NCBI RefSeq assembly: GCF_011683915.1
Contig: NZ_JAAQPH010000005.1
Location: forward strand, 62,001 to 126,000
Source of the DNA: Pelagibius litoralis
GTDB lineage: Bacteria > Pseudomonadota > Alphaproteobacteria > Kiloniellales > Kiloniellaceae
DNA: 64,000 nucleotides
Direction of reading: 5' to 3'
Shown here: positions 39,978-50,180 of the stretch, piece by piece
Layout: the number at the start of each line of letters is the position of its first letter
Position numbering within the stretch: position 1 is the first letter of the stretch
Notes under the pieces: model-generated
What the model was told of the DNA's origin: nothing
Database searches by the model: none
The model's input: the letters and a program-made list of their open reading frames with translations, nothing else
Program-made: the position numbers and the translations under genes

Positions 39978-41633
39978 TCAGCCTTGGTGCACAGCCCAGC
40001 CGGCCTGGTGGTGCCGATAGAGCTTGTAGAGCGCATAAACAATCAGCAACAAGCCGATCCCGGGCCGCACGATGCCGCCCATCATGATCAGTGGTACCGA
40101 AAGCGCCAGGCTGGCCAGAGGTACATAGACCAGGGTCCACTGCTTCTTGCCGAAGTTCCGCTGATACCACGGAAAAGCGGCCGAAAAAGCGGCGACGATC
40201 AGGAAGAACAGCGACCAGGGCCTGGTGATAAAGAGCGTCAGGTCGTCGCTGGTGCCGATCGCACGCGACAGGTTCAGCTCAGCGATGTGGCCCAGAACGA
40301 CACCCAGGATGATCGGCGCCAGGGGAAAACCGAGGGTTTTCATGATGTAACCGATGATGCCGAAGACGAAGAGCACCCAGATGCTGAAGACCGCGTTGTC
40401 CAGCGCAAAGACGCCGATGGCGCAGTACAGCAGAATGACCGCCGCCAGGAAGTACATCGGCATCCGCACGATCATCAGGAAAGCGCGCAGACAGAAAGCC
40501 TGCATGACGATCATGATGAAGTGGGCCAGGAAGAAGGCGACGAAGATGCCGTAGGCAAGCTGCGGATTGTCGGTGATGAAGGTCGGGCTGGGCTGCACAT
40601 TGTGGATCAGCAGCGCGCCCAGCATCACTGCAGTGACGATGTCGCCGGGAATACCCAACGCCATCATGGTGATCAGCGCGCCGCCCGCGGTGGCATTGTT
40701 GGACGCCTCAGGCGCGATAATGCCCTCGGGCGATCCCTTACCGAACTCTTCCGGTGCCTTGGAAGCTTTCTTGGCCTGGTCGTAAGCCAGGATATTGGAA
40801 ATCGAGCCGCCCGCCGCCGGCAGGATACCGGTAAAGACGCCGATGCAGGCGGAGCGGACAAGGTTTACCCAGTGGCGCAGGATCATTTTGATCGCTGCGA
40901 TGTGTTCGACCCTGACCGCCTTGGCGGAACTTTCCATCAGGGGCTGGCGGGCCTTGCGGCGATCACGCACGTCGCTCAGCAACTGGGAGAAAGCGAACAG
41001 ACCGACCAGCACCGGTAGAAACTTCAATTCATTCTGCAGGATCTCGGTGCCGAAGTTGAAGCGGGCGACGCCGTTCACCTCGTCCGAGCCGATGGTCGCG
41101 ATCATCAGCCCCAGCAGGCCGGCGATGATGCCTTTGGTCAGGTTTTCGCCCGACAGACTGGCCGTAATGGTGAGGGCGAAGAGCACCAGCGAGAAGAAGT
41201 CCCAGGGCCCGAACTCCAGCCCGATGCGCGCCAGCTGCGGCGCCAGCAGAACCAGGATGACAGCCGAGATGATCCCGCCGAAGAAGGATGACCAGACCCC
41301 CAGGCCCAGCGCCAGCCCGGGTTTGCCCCTGCGCACCAGGGGAAAACCGTCGAAGACCGTGGCCACCGATGACGGCGTGCCGGGAATACCGGTCAGCATG
41401 CCCGACATCAGGCCGCCGGAAAGGCCGCCGACGAAGACGCCGATCATGGTCGACAGACCTTCAACCGGCGACAATCCGAAGGTAAAGGGCAGCGTCAGCA
41501 CCACCGCCATGGTGATGGTGAAGCCGGGGATCGACCCGGCGATCAGACCGGCGGTGACCCCGACGAACATCAGGACCAGATTGCCCGGCGCGAAAACCTC
41601 GCCGAAGGCGCCGATAAGCGACTCAAATCCCAT
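39978..41633 (-). CDS. tctA: Tripartite tricarboxylate transporter, large permease TctA
   Basis: About 551 residues with a dozen membrane helices. The TctA signature GLIAGSIPGFTITMAVVL near the N-terminus and MSGMLTGIPGTPSSVATVFD near residue 85 are diagnostic, as is GILPAAGGSISNILAYDQAK. I start at ATG 41633; a TTG 12 nt upstream is also open. It imports the substrate delivered by TctC, with TctB. Confidence 0.94.
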   Translation of the reverse strand: MGFESLIGAFGEVFAPGNLVLMFVGVTAGLIAGSIPGFTITMAVVLTLPFTFGLSPVEGLSTMIGVFVGGLSGGLMSGMLTGIPGTPSSVATVFDGFPLVRRGKPGLALGLGVWSSFFGGIISAVILVLLAPQLARIGLEFGPWDFFSLVLFALTITASLSGENLTKGIIAGLLGLMIATIGSDEVNGVARFNFGTEILQNELKFLPVLVGLFAFSQLLSDVRDRRKARQPLMESSAKAVRVEHIAAIKMILRHWVNLVRSACIGVFTGILPAAGGSISNILAYDQAKKASKAPEEFGKGSPEGIIAPEASNNATAGGALITMMALGIPGDIVTAVMLGALLIHNVQPSPTFITDNPQLAYGIFVAFFLAHFIMIVMQAFCLRAFLMIVRMPMYFLAAVILLYCAIGVFALDNAVFSIWVLFVFGIIGYIMKTLGFPLAPIILGVVLGHIAELNLSRAIGTSDDLTLFITRPWSLFFLIVAAFSAAFPWYQRNFGKKQWTLVYVPLASLALSVPLIMMGGIVRPGIGLLLIVYALYKLYRHHQAGWAVHQG

Positions 41634-41694
41634 AGGAACAACCAATCATTGTCATGCTATCTCGCCTCATCGGGTCCCGCTTCAATTGCCCAGG

Positions 41695-42201
41695 TCAATT
41701 AAACGAGATCAGCATGCCCTCGGGCAGGAAGACCCGCAGTCCGAAGGTGAAAACGGCCCACATGGCGCCGACCGTGCCGACCGCGACGGCGGCGTGGATC
41801 GGCACCAGCCTGAGCTCCAGGGAGCCGAGAACGGTCAGGGCGAGGAAAACGAAAAGAATGCCGCCGATCAGCATGCCGAAGACCGGCAGCGTCAGCAGGA
41901 AAAGCAGGAACAGGCCGTAGCAGAAAAAGGCGTTGCGGTAGCTGGCGAGCCAGGCAAGCAGGCCCCGCTCCTCCGGCGCCCCGTCCTCTGACTTCGTTTC
42001 AGCCGCAAAGTCACCGCGCAGCGCCTGGGCAAGATAGATCACGCTTGCCAGCGCCAAGGCCGCCAGCAAGGCACGCGGCCAGACGGCAGAGTTCATCTGG
42101 CCGTAGTCGGTCAGCCTTATATTGAAGGACTCCCAGAAAAAGACCCCGCAAAAAAGCAGCAGCAAAAGCGCTACCACCACATCCCGGTTCACGCGCGTCA
42201 C
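41695..42201 (-). CDS. tctB: Tripartite tricarboxylate transporter, small subunit TctB
   Basis: 168 residues with four hydrophobic helices and no soluble domain. It lies between tctC and tctA in the same direction, matching the small-subunit position and the family length. Confidence 0.88.
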   Translation of the reverse strand: MTRVNRDVVVALLLLLFCGVFFWESFNIRLTDYGQMNSAVWPRALLAALALASVIYLAQALRGDFAAETKSEDGAPEERGLLAWLASYRNAFFCYGLFLLFLLTLPVFGMLIGGILFVFLALTVLGSLELRLVPIHAAVAVGTVGAMWAVFTFGLRVFLPEGMLISFN

Positions 42202-42307
42202 CGGCAGTCTCCCTCAAAGCATCCCTGACGATCGTTGTTATGACATTGCGGCCCCGGCGGCGGAAACCGCCGGGGCCGATTCAATGCCGGTCTTGGTCTC
42301 CCGGGCG

Positions 42308-43288
42308 TTATTCGCCCTTGTAGAGCCCGACTTCCTTGGCGATCCGCTTCCAGTTGGTGAAGGTCTCCTCGAAGTAAGCCGTGTACTCCGCCGGGCCGTA
42401 GTAGACCACCTCGGTGCCCTTGGCGTTCATCTGTGCCACCACCTCGGGGTCGGTCGCCGCCTTCTGGAACAGCGCGCCGTAGTGATCGATGATCTCCTGC
42501 GGGGTGTCCTTGGGCAGCATGATGCCGCGGTCAGTGCCGTAGACCATGTCGTAACCCTGTTCCTTCAGGGTCATGACGTCGCCGATCTCGCTGTTGCGGT
42601 CCGGCGTGGTGATGCCCAGCGCCTTCAGCTCACCGGTGGTGATGTACTTCTTGGCCGAGGCCAGATTGATTTCACCCAGCTCGATGTTCTTGGCCAGCAG
42701 CGCGGTCATGCGCTGGCGGGTGCCGTCATAGGAAACGTGCTTGAACTTGATGCCGGCCGCATCTTCCAACAGCAGGAAGACGAAGTGGCTGGTCGAGCCC
42801 AGGGTGCCGCCGGCGACGATCTCGCCCGGCTTCTTCTTGGCCTCTTCAACCAGTTCCTTGATGTTGCTGTAGGGCACATCCGGGTTGGCGCCGAAGATAG
42901 CCGGGGTGCGGGTCAGCATGGCCACCGGCTCAAAGGCGTCCCACGTGAAGTCCACACGGCCATTCAGGTAGGACGTGATGGCGCTCTGGTGGATGGCAAA
43001 GAGCGTGCAGCCGTCAGCCTTCGCCTTCACAGCCTCTTTGGCGCCCTTGTTGCCACCCTGGCCGCCGATGTTGACCACCTGCAGCTGCGGCTCGGCGCCC
43101 TGCTTGTTCACCGCTTCGACGAAGACGCGGAAAATCACGTCGGTGCCGCCGCCGGCGCCCCAGGGCACGATCAGCTTGGCGGTCCGGCAGGAAATGTCCG
43201 CCGCCTCGGCCGGGCCCGTCGATACGCCGCCGGTCGCCAGAGCCGCCGCCAGGGCCGCTGCCCCCAATAGAAGTTTGCCTCTCAACAT
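42308..43288 (-). CDS. tctC: Tripartite tricarboxylate transporter receptor TctC
   Basis: 326 residues with a signal peptide (MLRGKLLLGAAALAAALATG, cleavage near AEA|AD). The mature start KLIVPWGAGGGTDVIFR and VVNIGGQGGNKGA match the carboxylate-binding pocket of Bug/TctC receptors. ATG 43288 is preceded by GGGAG. The open frame continues antisense into nadX, which is not real. The ligand is unknown but probably a di- or tricarboxylate. Confidence 0.92.
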   Translation of the reverse strand: MLRGKLLLGAAALAAALATGGVSTGPAEAADISCRTAKLIVPWGAGGGTDVIFRVFVEAVNKQGAEPQLQVVNIGGQGGNKGAKEAVKAKADGCTLFAIHQSAITSYLNGRVDFTWDAFEPVAMLTRTPAIFGANPDVPYSNIKELVEEAKKKPGEIVAGGTLGSTSHFVFLLLEDAAGIKFKHVSYDGTRQRMTALLAKNIELGEINLASAKKYITTGELKALGITTPDRNSEIGDVMTLKEQGYDMVYGTDRGIMLPKDTPQEIIDHYGALFQKAATDPEVVAQMNAKGTEVVYYGPAEYTAYFEETFTNWKRIAKEVGLYKGE

Positions 43289-43544
43289 GTTCTTCGTTCT
43301 CCCTTCCCAACTAATCGGGTTCGATGTTCTTGTTCGGTATTCCCTTGGGCCCGTCTCGATCAACCCCTTCCCGGGGCCGACCCGGCGGACCGGAAAGCAA
43401 TCAACTGCCCTGCCCCCGGCCGCCCTCTGGCGAGAGCGGGGATGGCGTGCGGTCGCCTCGTTGTTACTGTACCCTGCCCGGCCCCTGAGACAACAGCCCA
43501 AGGCCGTCAAAAAGGCCCGACTTCGCCCATCAGGAGTAACAATC

Positions 43545-44357
43545 TTGTCAGCACAAATCAGAGTGGCAATCGCCGGCTTCGGTGCAATCGGCTTTGCCGT
43601 CGCAGAGGCTCTGGACAACGGGATCGGGGGCCTGGAACTGGCCGCGGTCTCGGCCCGCGATGCGGCCAGGGCCCAAAACCGTATGTCTGCCTTCAAAAAC
43701 CCGGTGCCGGTGCTGCCCTTTACCGATCTGGCAGCGCAGGCCGATGTGGTGATCGAGTGCCTGCCCGCCGCCCATTTCGCCGAACTGGCGGTCAGCGTGC
43801 TGGGCCGGGGCGGGACCCTGATCCCGCTTTCCGTCGGCGCCCTGCTGCCGCGCCCGGAGCTGATCGACCTGGCGCGGGCGAAGGGCGGCACCATCATCGT
43901 GCCGACCGGCGCCCTGCTGGGCCTCGATGCCGTCCGGGCCTGCGCCGAGGGACCGGTGGAAAGCGTCACCCTGGTGACCCGCAAACCACCGGGCGGCCTC
44001 GCCGGGGCGCCGCACCTCGTCGACAACGACATCTCCGTCGAGAACCTGACAGAGCCCAAACTGGTCTTCGAAGGTACCGCCCGCGACGGCGCCAGGGGCT
44101 TTCCCGCCAACGTGAACGTCGGCGCGGCCCTCAGCCTCGCCGGCATCGGCCCCGACAAGACCACACTGCAGATCTGGGCCGACCCGACCGTCACCCGCAA
44201 CACCCACACCGTGCAGGTGGAGGCCGATGCCGCGCGCCTCACCATGACCATCGAAAACGTGCCGACGGAAGAAAACCCGAAGACCGGCAAGATCACCGCC
44301 TTGTCGGTGTTGGCGACGCTGCGGCGGATGGCGGGTCCGCTGCGGGTGGGAACCTAA
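43545..44357 (+). CDS. nadX: Aspartate dehydrogenase
   Basis: 270 residues from the TTG at 43545, which has AGGAG 8 nt upstream. The NAD-binding VAIAGFGAIGFAVAEAL is at the N-terminus. The segments PTGALLGLDAVRA, KPPGG and ANVNVGAALSLAG, followed by RNTHTVQV with the conserved His, match L-aspartate dehydrogenase. The enzyme makes iminoaspartate for NAD synthesis or deaminates aspartate. It is divergent from tctCBA across 256 nt. NadA/NadC are not nearby, so an amino-acid catabolic role is also possible. Confidence 0.88.
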   Translation: MSAQIRVAIAGFGAIGFAVAEALDNGIGGLELAAVSARDAARAQNRMSAFKNPVPVLPFTDLAAQADVVIECLPAAHFAELAVSVLGRGGTLIPLSVGALLPRPELIDLARAKGGTIIVPTGALLGLDAVRACAEGPVESVTLVTRKPPGGLAGAPHLVDNDISVENLTEPKLVFEGTARDGARGFPANVNVGAALSLAGIGPDKTTLQIWADPTVTRNTHTVQVEADAARLTMTIENVPTEENPKTGKITALSVLATLRRMAGPLRVGT

Positions 44358-44394
44358 GCGGCGCTGCGCCGCCCCTCACCAGCCCCTCCGCCGT

Positions 44395-44419
44395 CATACT
44401 TGGGCTTGGCCCGAGTATG
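44395..44419. repeat. Extragenic palindrome
   Basis: CATACT..GGGC, a short loop, and GCCC..AGTATG form a 25-nt hairpin after nadX. Similar extragenic palindromes are common in alphaproteobacteria. It may act as a bidirectional terminator between nadX and the convergent GNAT gene. Confidence 0.55.
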
Positions 44420-44517
44420 CATGGCAGCGGCAGACCCGAACCCTTCCGACAGAAGCTCCAGCGCGCGGCACCATGGACCTCGGAACAAGTGCGAGGGTGA
44501 CAGTGGCTGCAAGGGCC

Positions 44518-45120
44518 TCAGCCTGCAAGGTCTGCTCTCACCGCCCAATTGTCCCGCCGCATCCGATACAGCACATGGCGCTCCAGCCGGTGGCCCCTCG
44601 CCACCTTGGGGTGATCGAAATCGTCCGCCGGGTCGTGGGTCATGCCGAGACGCTGCATGACCTTTTGCGACGGCGTGTTCGTCGTCGTCGTGAAGGAGAC
44701 GATTTCCCTCAGGCCCAGGTCCTGGAAGCCGAAGCGCAGGCATTCGCGGGCGCCCTCGGTGGCGTAGCCCTTGCCCCAGTGTTCCTTGGCGAGGCGCCAG
44801 CCGATCTCAACGATGGGGTCTTGGACCGAGGTGAAGGGTGCGTCGAAGTTGGGCGCCCAGAGGCCGATGAAACCGATGAAGGGGGCAACGCCCGGCACCT
44901 CCACCGCCCACCAGCCGAAGCCGTGCTTTGCCATCTCCTGACGGATGCGCGCCATCGCGGTCTCAGTTTCCGCGCGAGTCTGGATCGCGGGGAAGTGTTC
45001 CATCACCACCAGATCGGCGTTCAGCGCCGCGAAAGGCTCGATGTCCGCGTCGCGCCAGGGCCGCAGAATCAGGCGTTCGGTCTTCAGCGTTGGCAGGGTG
45101 TCGGTTTGCATGGGCCTCAT
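44518..45120 (-). CDS. GNAT-family N-acetyltransferase, RimJ/RimL type
   Basis: 200 residues. TERLILRPWRDADIEPFAAL is the standard RimJ/RimL-type start. The acetyl-CoA pyrophosphate loop is LAKEHWGKGYATEGARE near residue 115, followed by SQKVMQRLGM. The acceptor amine (protein N-terminus, antibiotic or small metabolite) cannot be predicted. Confidence 0.87.
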   Translation of the reverse strand: MRPMQTDTLPTLKTERLILRPWRDADIEPFAALNADLVVMEHFPAIQTRAETETAMARIRQEMAKHGFGWWAVEVPGVAPFIGFIGLWAPNFDAPFTSVQDPIVEIGWRLAKEHWGKGYATEGARECLRFGFQDLGLREIVSFTTTTNTPSQKVMQRLGMTHDPADDFDHPKVARGHRLERHVLYRMRRDNWAVRADLAG

Positions 45121-45201
45121 CCGGTCAGTGCGGCGGCGCGCAACCTAGCCGAAGATGTTGCGCGGGGCCAGCCCACTCACATTTCCCCTGTGCGGAAGGC
45201 C

Positions 45202-45346
45202 CCCTCACCCTCCCGCTATCGCGGGAAGCCCCCTCACCCCGACCCTCTCCCACGAGGGGAGAGGGGGAAACAAAAAAGGGCGCCGCTGTAATGCCCTCTC
45301 CCCTCCGTGGGAGAGGGAGGGGCCCGCGTAGCGGGAGGGTGAGGGG
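45202..45346. repeat. Nested inverted-repeat extragenic element
   Basis: The outer arms (CCCTCACCCTCCCGC and its complement GCGGGAGGGTGAGGG) enclose inner arms (CCCTCTCCC/GGGAGAGGG). It matches the style of interspersed palindromic elements of alphaproteobacteria. The open frame across it on the minus strand is an artefact. The rest of 45121-45425 holds only the ilvC terminator. Confidence 0.7.
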
Positions 45347-45352
45347 GACCCC

Positions 45353-45396
45353 AAAAAACACTTCGGGCCCCGTGCCGGTCAGCACGAGGCCCGAAG
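45353..45396 (-). terminator. Rho-independent terminator of ilvC
   Basis: On the minus strand a 9-bp stem CTTCGGGCC/GGCCCGAAG with extra pairing inside ends in TGTTTTTTG. It lies 30 nt past the ilvC stop. Confidence 0.85.
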
Positions 45397-45425
45397 CCGA
45401 GCGTTGAAGCCCGAAGGAAAGGCGC

Positions 45426-46496
<1,071 letters not shown>

Positions 46497-46619
46497 CTAA
46501 TGCGCCAGCAGGCAAAGCGCAACGGGATTCCCGGCATGGCCGCCTGCAAGGGGCGCATAGCCGGGGTTTGTCCGGTTTTCAGCGGTTTTCGGGCAGCAAT
46601 TCCGCCGCCTGGCGCCGGA

Positions 46620-47420
46620 TTACTCCGCGGCGGCCCGCAGGAAATCCAGACTCTCGAAGCTGACCGCGCGGTCCGGGCCGACCATGAGGACCCGGTTGGC
46701 CGGCAAAGCCTGCCAGGTATCGGGCCCTTCCAGGGGCTCGGAGACGATGGAAACGCCATCACCCTGCCCTGCCGGATCGCCTGACCGCCAATAGAGACTG
46801 GGCGGCCGGTCGTCGCTGGCATAGCGCAGGGCATAGATCGAACGCCCGTCGGTGAGGGCCGAGGTAAAGCGCAGCGGCTGCTTCACCCCCGCCGCCGCCA
46901 TGACGCCGCCGACCTGGGCCAGGGTCCGCGACAGGGCGCCCAGCGGGTCATCCTCCAGGCCGTTGGCGAAGAGCAGCAGGAACAGGATCTCGCTGTCCGT
47001 GGTGCCTTCGCGGTTATCGTAGAGTGGATCGGGGATCAAAGCCTCCAGCCGGCGGCGGAGCTTCAGATAACCGCCGATCTGGCCGTTGTGCATGAACAGC
47101 CAGCGGCCCCGGGCGAAGGGGTGGCAGTTGGGCCGGGAGGACGAGGTGCCGGTAGAGGCGCGGACATGGGCGAAGAACAGCCCGGCGCGGAGCTGATGGG
47201 CCAGGCTGGCGAGGTTCTGGTCGTTCCAGGCCGGCAGGACTTCGCGGTAGAGCCCCGGTTCCGCCCGCTCGCCATACCAGCCGATGCCGAAACCGTCGCC
47301 GTTGGTCGGGGTCTTCGCTTCATTGGCGCAGAGGCTCTGGGCCACCAGGGAATGATCCGGCTTGCAGATCAGTTCATCGAGAAACACCGGTTCCCCGGTG
47401 TAGGCCAGCCAGCGGCACAT
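46620..47420 (-). CDS. Class II glutamine amidotransferase, YafJ/EgtC-like
   Basis: 266 residues starting MCRWLAYTG, so that Cys2 becomes the N-terminal nucleophile of an Ntn hydrolase after Met removal. NGDGFGIGWYG, FAHVRASTG and HPFARGRWLFMHNGQIGGY form the glutaminase site. A longer frame to 47486 would bury the Cys and is wrong. The family member is unassigned: egtC neighbours are absent, so the ammonia acceptor is unknown. It lies between ilvH and ilvC by position only. Confidence 0.88.
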   Translation of the reverse strand: MCRWLAYTGEPVFLDELICKPDHSLVAQSLCANEAKTPTNGDGFGIGWYGERAEPGLYREVLPAWNDQNLASLAHQLRAGLFFAHVRASTGTSSSRPNCHPFARGRWLFMHNGQIGGYLKLRRRLEALIPDPLYDNREGTTDSEILFLLLFANGLEDDPLGALSRTLAQVGGVMAAAGVKQPLRFTSALTDGRSIYALRYASDDRPPSLYWRSGDPAGQGDGVSIVSEPLEGPDTWQALPANRVLMVGPDRAVSFESLDFLRAAAE

Positions 47421-47585
47421 CAGGCATTCTCTCTCGTTCTCAGTCCCCGGACAGAATAACCGGGAAGAATGGAGAAAGCCTTGCAAAGGCCCGCCAAGAC
47501 GGCCCCGGAACGATGAAAATCGTTCTTATTTCAGCAGTTTCGTAGGAAATTTTACCCCGGCTGCGCCGAAAGACCCCAAAGCAAC

Positions 47586-48101
47586 CTAGAGTCCCTGGGG
47601 TCCGCGGGAAATCGCCACCACGCCGGTGCGGCTGACGTCGACCAGGCCGAGGGGCCGCATGAGGTCGATGAAGACGTCGAGCTTCTCACTCTTGCCGGTC
47701 ATCTCGAAGACGAAGTGGTCGTGGCTGGAATCGACCACGCTGGCGCGGAAGATATCCGCGATACGCAGGGATTCGACGCGCTTCTCCCCGGCGCCGGCCA
47801 CCTTCACCAGGGCCAGCTCGCGCTCTACCGAGGGGCCCTCCATCGACAGGTCGCTGACCCGCTGGATCGGCACCAGGCGGTCGAGCTGGGCCTTGATCTG
47901 CTCCAGGATCTGCGGCGTGCCGGAGGTGACCACGGTAATGCGCGACAATTTCTCACGCGGATCGACCTCGGTCACCGTCAGGCTCTCAATGTTGTAGCCG
48001 CGCCCGGAGAACAGGCCGATGACCCGGGCCAGCACACCCGGTTCGTTGTCCACCAGCACCGCGATGGTGCGCGTTTCGATCTCTGTGCTCTTGTTCACCA
48101 T
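47586..48101 (-). CDS. ilvH: Acetolactate synthase, regulatory small subunit
   Basis: 171 residues. The N-terminal ACT domain (TIAVLVDNEPGVLARVIGLF, GYNIESLTV) binds valine, and the C-terminal domain contains FEMTGKSEKLDVFIDLM. It confers feedback inhibition on IlvB. It lies 112 nt downstream of ilvB. Confidence 0.96.
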   Translation of the reverse strand: MVNKSTEIETRTIAVLVDNEPGVLARVIGLFSGRGYNIESLTVTEVDPREKLSRITVVTSGTPQILEQIKAQLDRLVPIQRVSDLSMEGPSVERELALVKVAGAGEKRVESLRIADIFRASVVDSSHDHFVFEMTGKSEKLDVFIDLMRPLGLVDVSRTGVVAISRGPQGL

Positions 48102-48213
48102 GGATATCGCCGGCCGCAGGGCCGCTTTCTTCGTCTACAGTCGTGTCTCAAAAAAGGTGGTGCGGTGCCGGTTGCGGGCGCTACGGCTAAGTTCCGCGGA
48201 ACTTGGCCGGTCC

Positions 48214-49995
48214 TTATACGAGCACCATGCCTTCCTCGGAAATCGGCTTGGCGGCCTTGTCATCCGGGCCCAGCAGCATCTCATAGTGCGCCGCGCCCGA
48301 GGGGATCATCGGGAAACAGTTCTCGTCCTGGGCCACCAGGCAGTCGAAGATCACCGGCTTGGGCGTCTCGATCATCTCCATGATCTTGTCGTCCAGGTCG
48401 TCGGCTTTCTCGCAACGGATGCCCACCGCGTGGAAGGACTCGGCCAGCTTCACGAAGTCCGGCAGAGAGGCCGAGTAGCTTTCCGAATAGCGTCCGCCGT
48501 GCAGCAGCTCCTGCCACTGGCGCACCATGCCCATCCACTGATTGTTCACGATGAAGACCTTCACCGGCAGATCGTACTGCGCGATGCAGGACAGTTCCTG
48601 GATGTTCATCAGGATCGAGGCCTCCCCGGCGACGTCGATGACCAGCGCATCGGGATGGGCCCGCTGCACGCCCAGGGCGGCGGGCATGCCGTAGCCCATG
48701 GTGCCCAGCCCGCCGGAGGTCATCCAGTGGTTCGGCTCCTCGAACTTGAAGTACTGGGCCGCCCACATCTGATGCTGGCCGACCTCGGTCGTGATGTAGG
48801 GCGCGCGATCCTTGGTCAGCTCATAAAGCCGCTTGATCGCGTGCTGCGGCTTGATGATCTGGCCCTTCTGCTCGAACTTCAGGCAGTCGCGGGCGCGCCA
48901 CTCCTCGATCTGCGCCCACCAGGCCTTCAGGGCCTTCTGGTCGAGCTGCAATTCCTTGGCCTTCCAGGCCGCCAGCAGGTCTTCCAGCACCGAGGCCGCA
49001 TCACCGACGATGGGCAGGTCGACCATGACGTTCTTGTTGATCGAGCTGGCGTCGATGTCGACGTGAATCTTCTTGGAGTTGGGCGAGAACTCGTCGAGGC
49101 GCCCGGTCACCCGGTCGTCGAAGCGCGCGCCGATGTTGATCATCACATCGCAGTTGTACATGGCCAGATTGGCCTCGTAGGTGCCGTGCATCCCCAGCAT
49201 GCCGAGGAACAGCGGATCGCTGCCGGGATAGGCGCCCAGGCCCATCAGGGTGTTGGTACAGGGCACACCCAGCAGACGCACGAAGCGGGTCAGCAGCTCC
49301 GAAGCCTTGGGCCCGGCGTTGATCACCCCACCGCCGGCATAGACGATCGGCCGCTTGGCCTGGGCGATCATCGCCACGGCCTCGGCGATCTTGTCTTCTT
49401 CCGCCTTCACCTGCGGGCGGTAGCTGCGGTGCTTCACCTCTTCCGGCGGGATGTAGCAATCGCTCTTCGCCTGCATCACGTCCTTGGGCAGGTCGATGAC
49501 CACCGGACCGGGCCGCCCGTTCTGCGCCACGTAAAAGGCCTCGTGCAGGGTCCGCGGCAGGTCCTCGACATCCTTCACCAGATAATTGTGCTTGGTGCAG
49601 GGCCGAGTGATCCCGGTCGTATCGGCCTCCTGAAAGGCGTCGTTGCCGATCAGATGGGTCGGCACCTGGCCGGTCAGGCAGACCACGGGAATGGAATCCA
49701 TCAGGGCATCGGTCAGGCCGGTCACCGCGTTGGTCGCACCGGGCCCGGAAGTCACCAGCACCACGCCGACCTTGCCGGTCGAACGGGCATAGCCCTCGGC
49801 CGCATGAACCGCGCCGCCTTCCTGGCGCACCAGGATGTGCTGGATCTCGTTCTGCTGGAAAAGCGCATCGTAGATCGGCAGGACGGCGCCGCCGGGATAG
49901 CCGAAAATGACATCGACACCCTGGTCCTTCAGGGCCTTGATCAGCATCTCGGCCCCGTTCATCGTCCGCGCACCGCTTTCCTTGTTTCCAGCCAT
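48214..49995 (-). CDS. ilvB: Acetolactate synthase, catalytic large subunit
   Basis: 593 residues from ATG 49995, preceded by GGAGGAGAAGG. The catalytic glutamate lies in VRQEGGAVHAAEGYA near residue 62 and the thiamine-diphosphate motif in VAGEASILMNIQELS near residue 460. It condenses pyruvate units for valine, leucine and isoleucine. The upstream extension to 50118 has no support. Confidence 0.97.
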   Translation of the reverse strand: MAGNKESGARTMNGAEMLIKALKDQGVDVIFGYPGGAVLPIYDALFQQNEIQHILVRQEGGAVHAAEGYARSTGKVGVVLVTSGPGATNAVTGLTDALMDSIPVVCLTGQVPTHLIGNDAFQEADTTGITRPCTKHNYLVKDVEDLPRTLHEAFYVAQNGRPGPVVIDLPKDVMQAKSDCYIPPEEVKHRSYRPQVKAEEDKIAEAVAMIAQAKRPIVYAGGGVINAGPKASELLTRFVRLLGVPCTNTLMGLGAYPGSDPLFLGMLGMHGTYEANLAMYNCDVMINIGARFDDRVTGRLDEFSPNSKKIHVDIDASSINKNVMVDLPIVGDAASVLEDLLAAWKAKELQLDQKALKAWWAQIEEWRARDCLKFEQKGQIIKPQHAIKRLYELTKDRAPYITTEVGQHQMWAAQYFKFEEPNHWMTSGGLGTMGYGMPAALGVQRAHPDALVIDVAGEASILMNIQELSCIAQYDLPVKVFIVNNQWMGMVRQWQELLHGGRYSESYSASLPDFVKLAESFHAVGIRCEKADDLDDKIMEMIETPKPVIFDCLVAQDENCFPMIPSGAAHYEMLLGPDDKAAKPISEEGMVLV

Positions 49996-50180
49996 CGCTG
50001 CCTTCTCCTCCGGCCCCTCTCGGCCCTGCCCCGACTGCCCCGCCGGCGCCTCGCGGCGCCCCGGCAAATCGCCATCGGTCACAAAATAGGCCGGCAGAAC
50101 CGGCCACGATCTCATCATCAGCGGCCAAAAGGCCGCAGTTCAGCCCGTTTTCAGGGCCGACGGAGCGCGACCCTATCCCC

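Noticed and set aside
43289-44296. N-terminal extension of tctC through nadX
   Set aside because: The signal peptide starts at 43288, and the extension is antisense to nadX.
45125-45385. 86-residue minus-strand open frame
   Set aside because: It is a translation of the nested inverted repeat and terminator.
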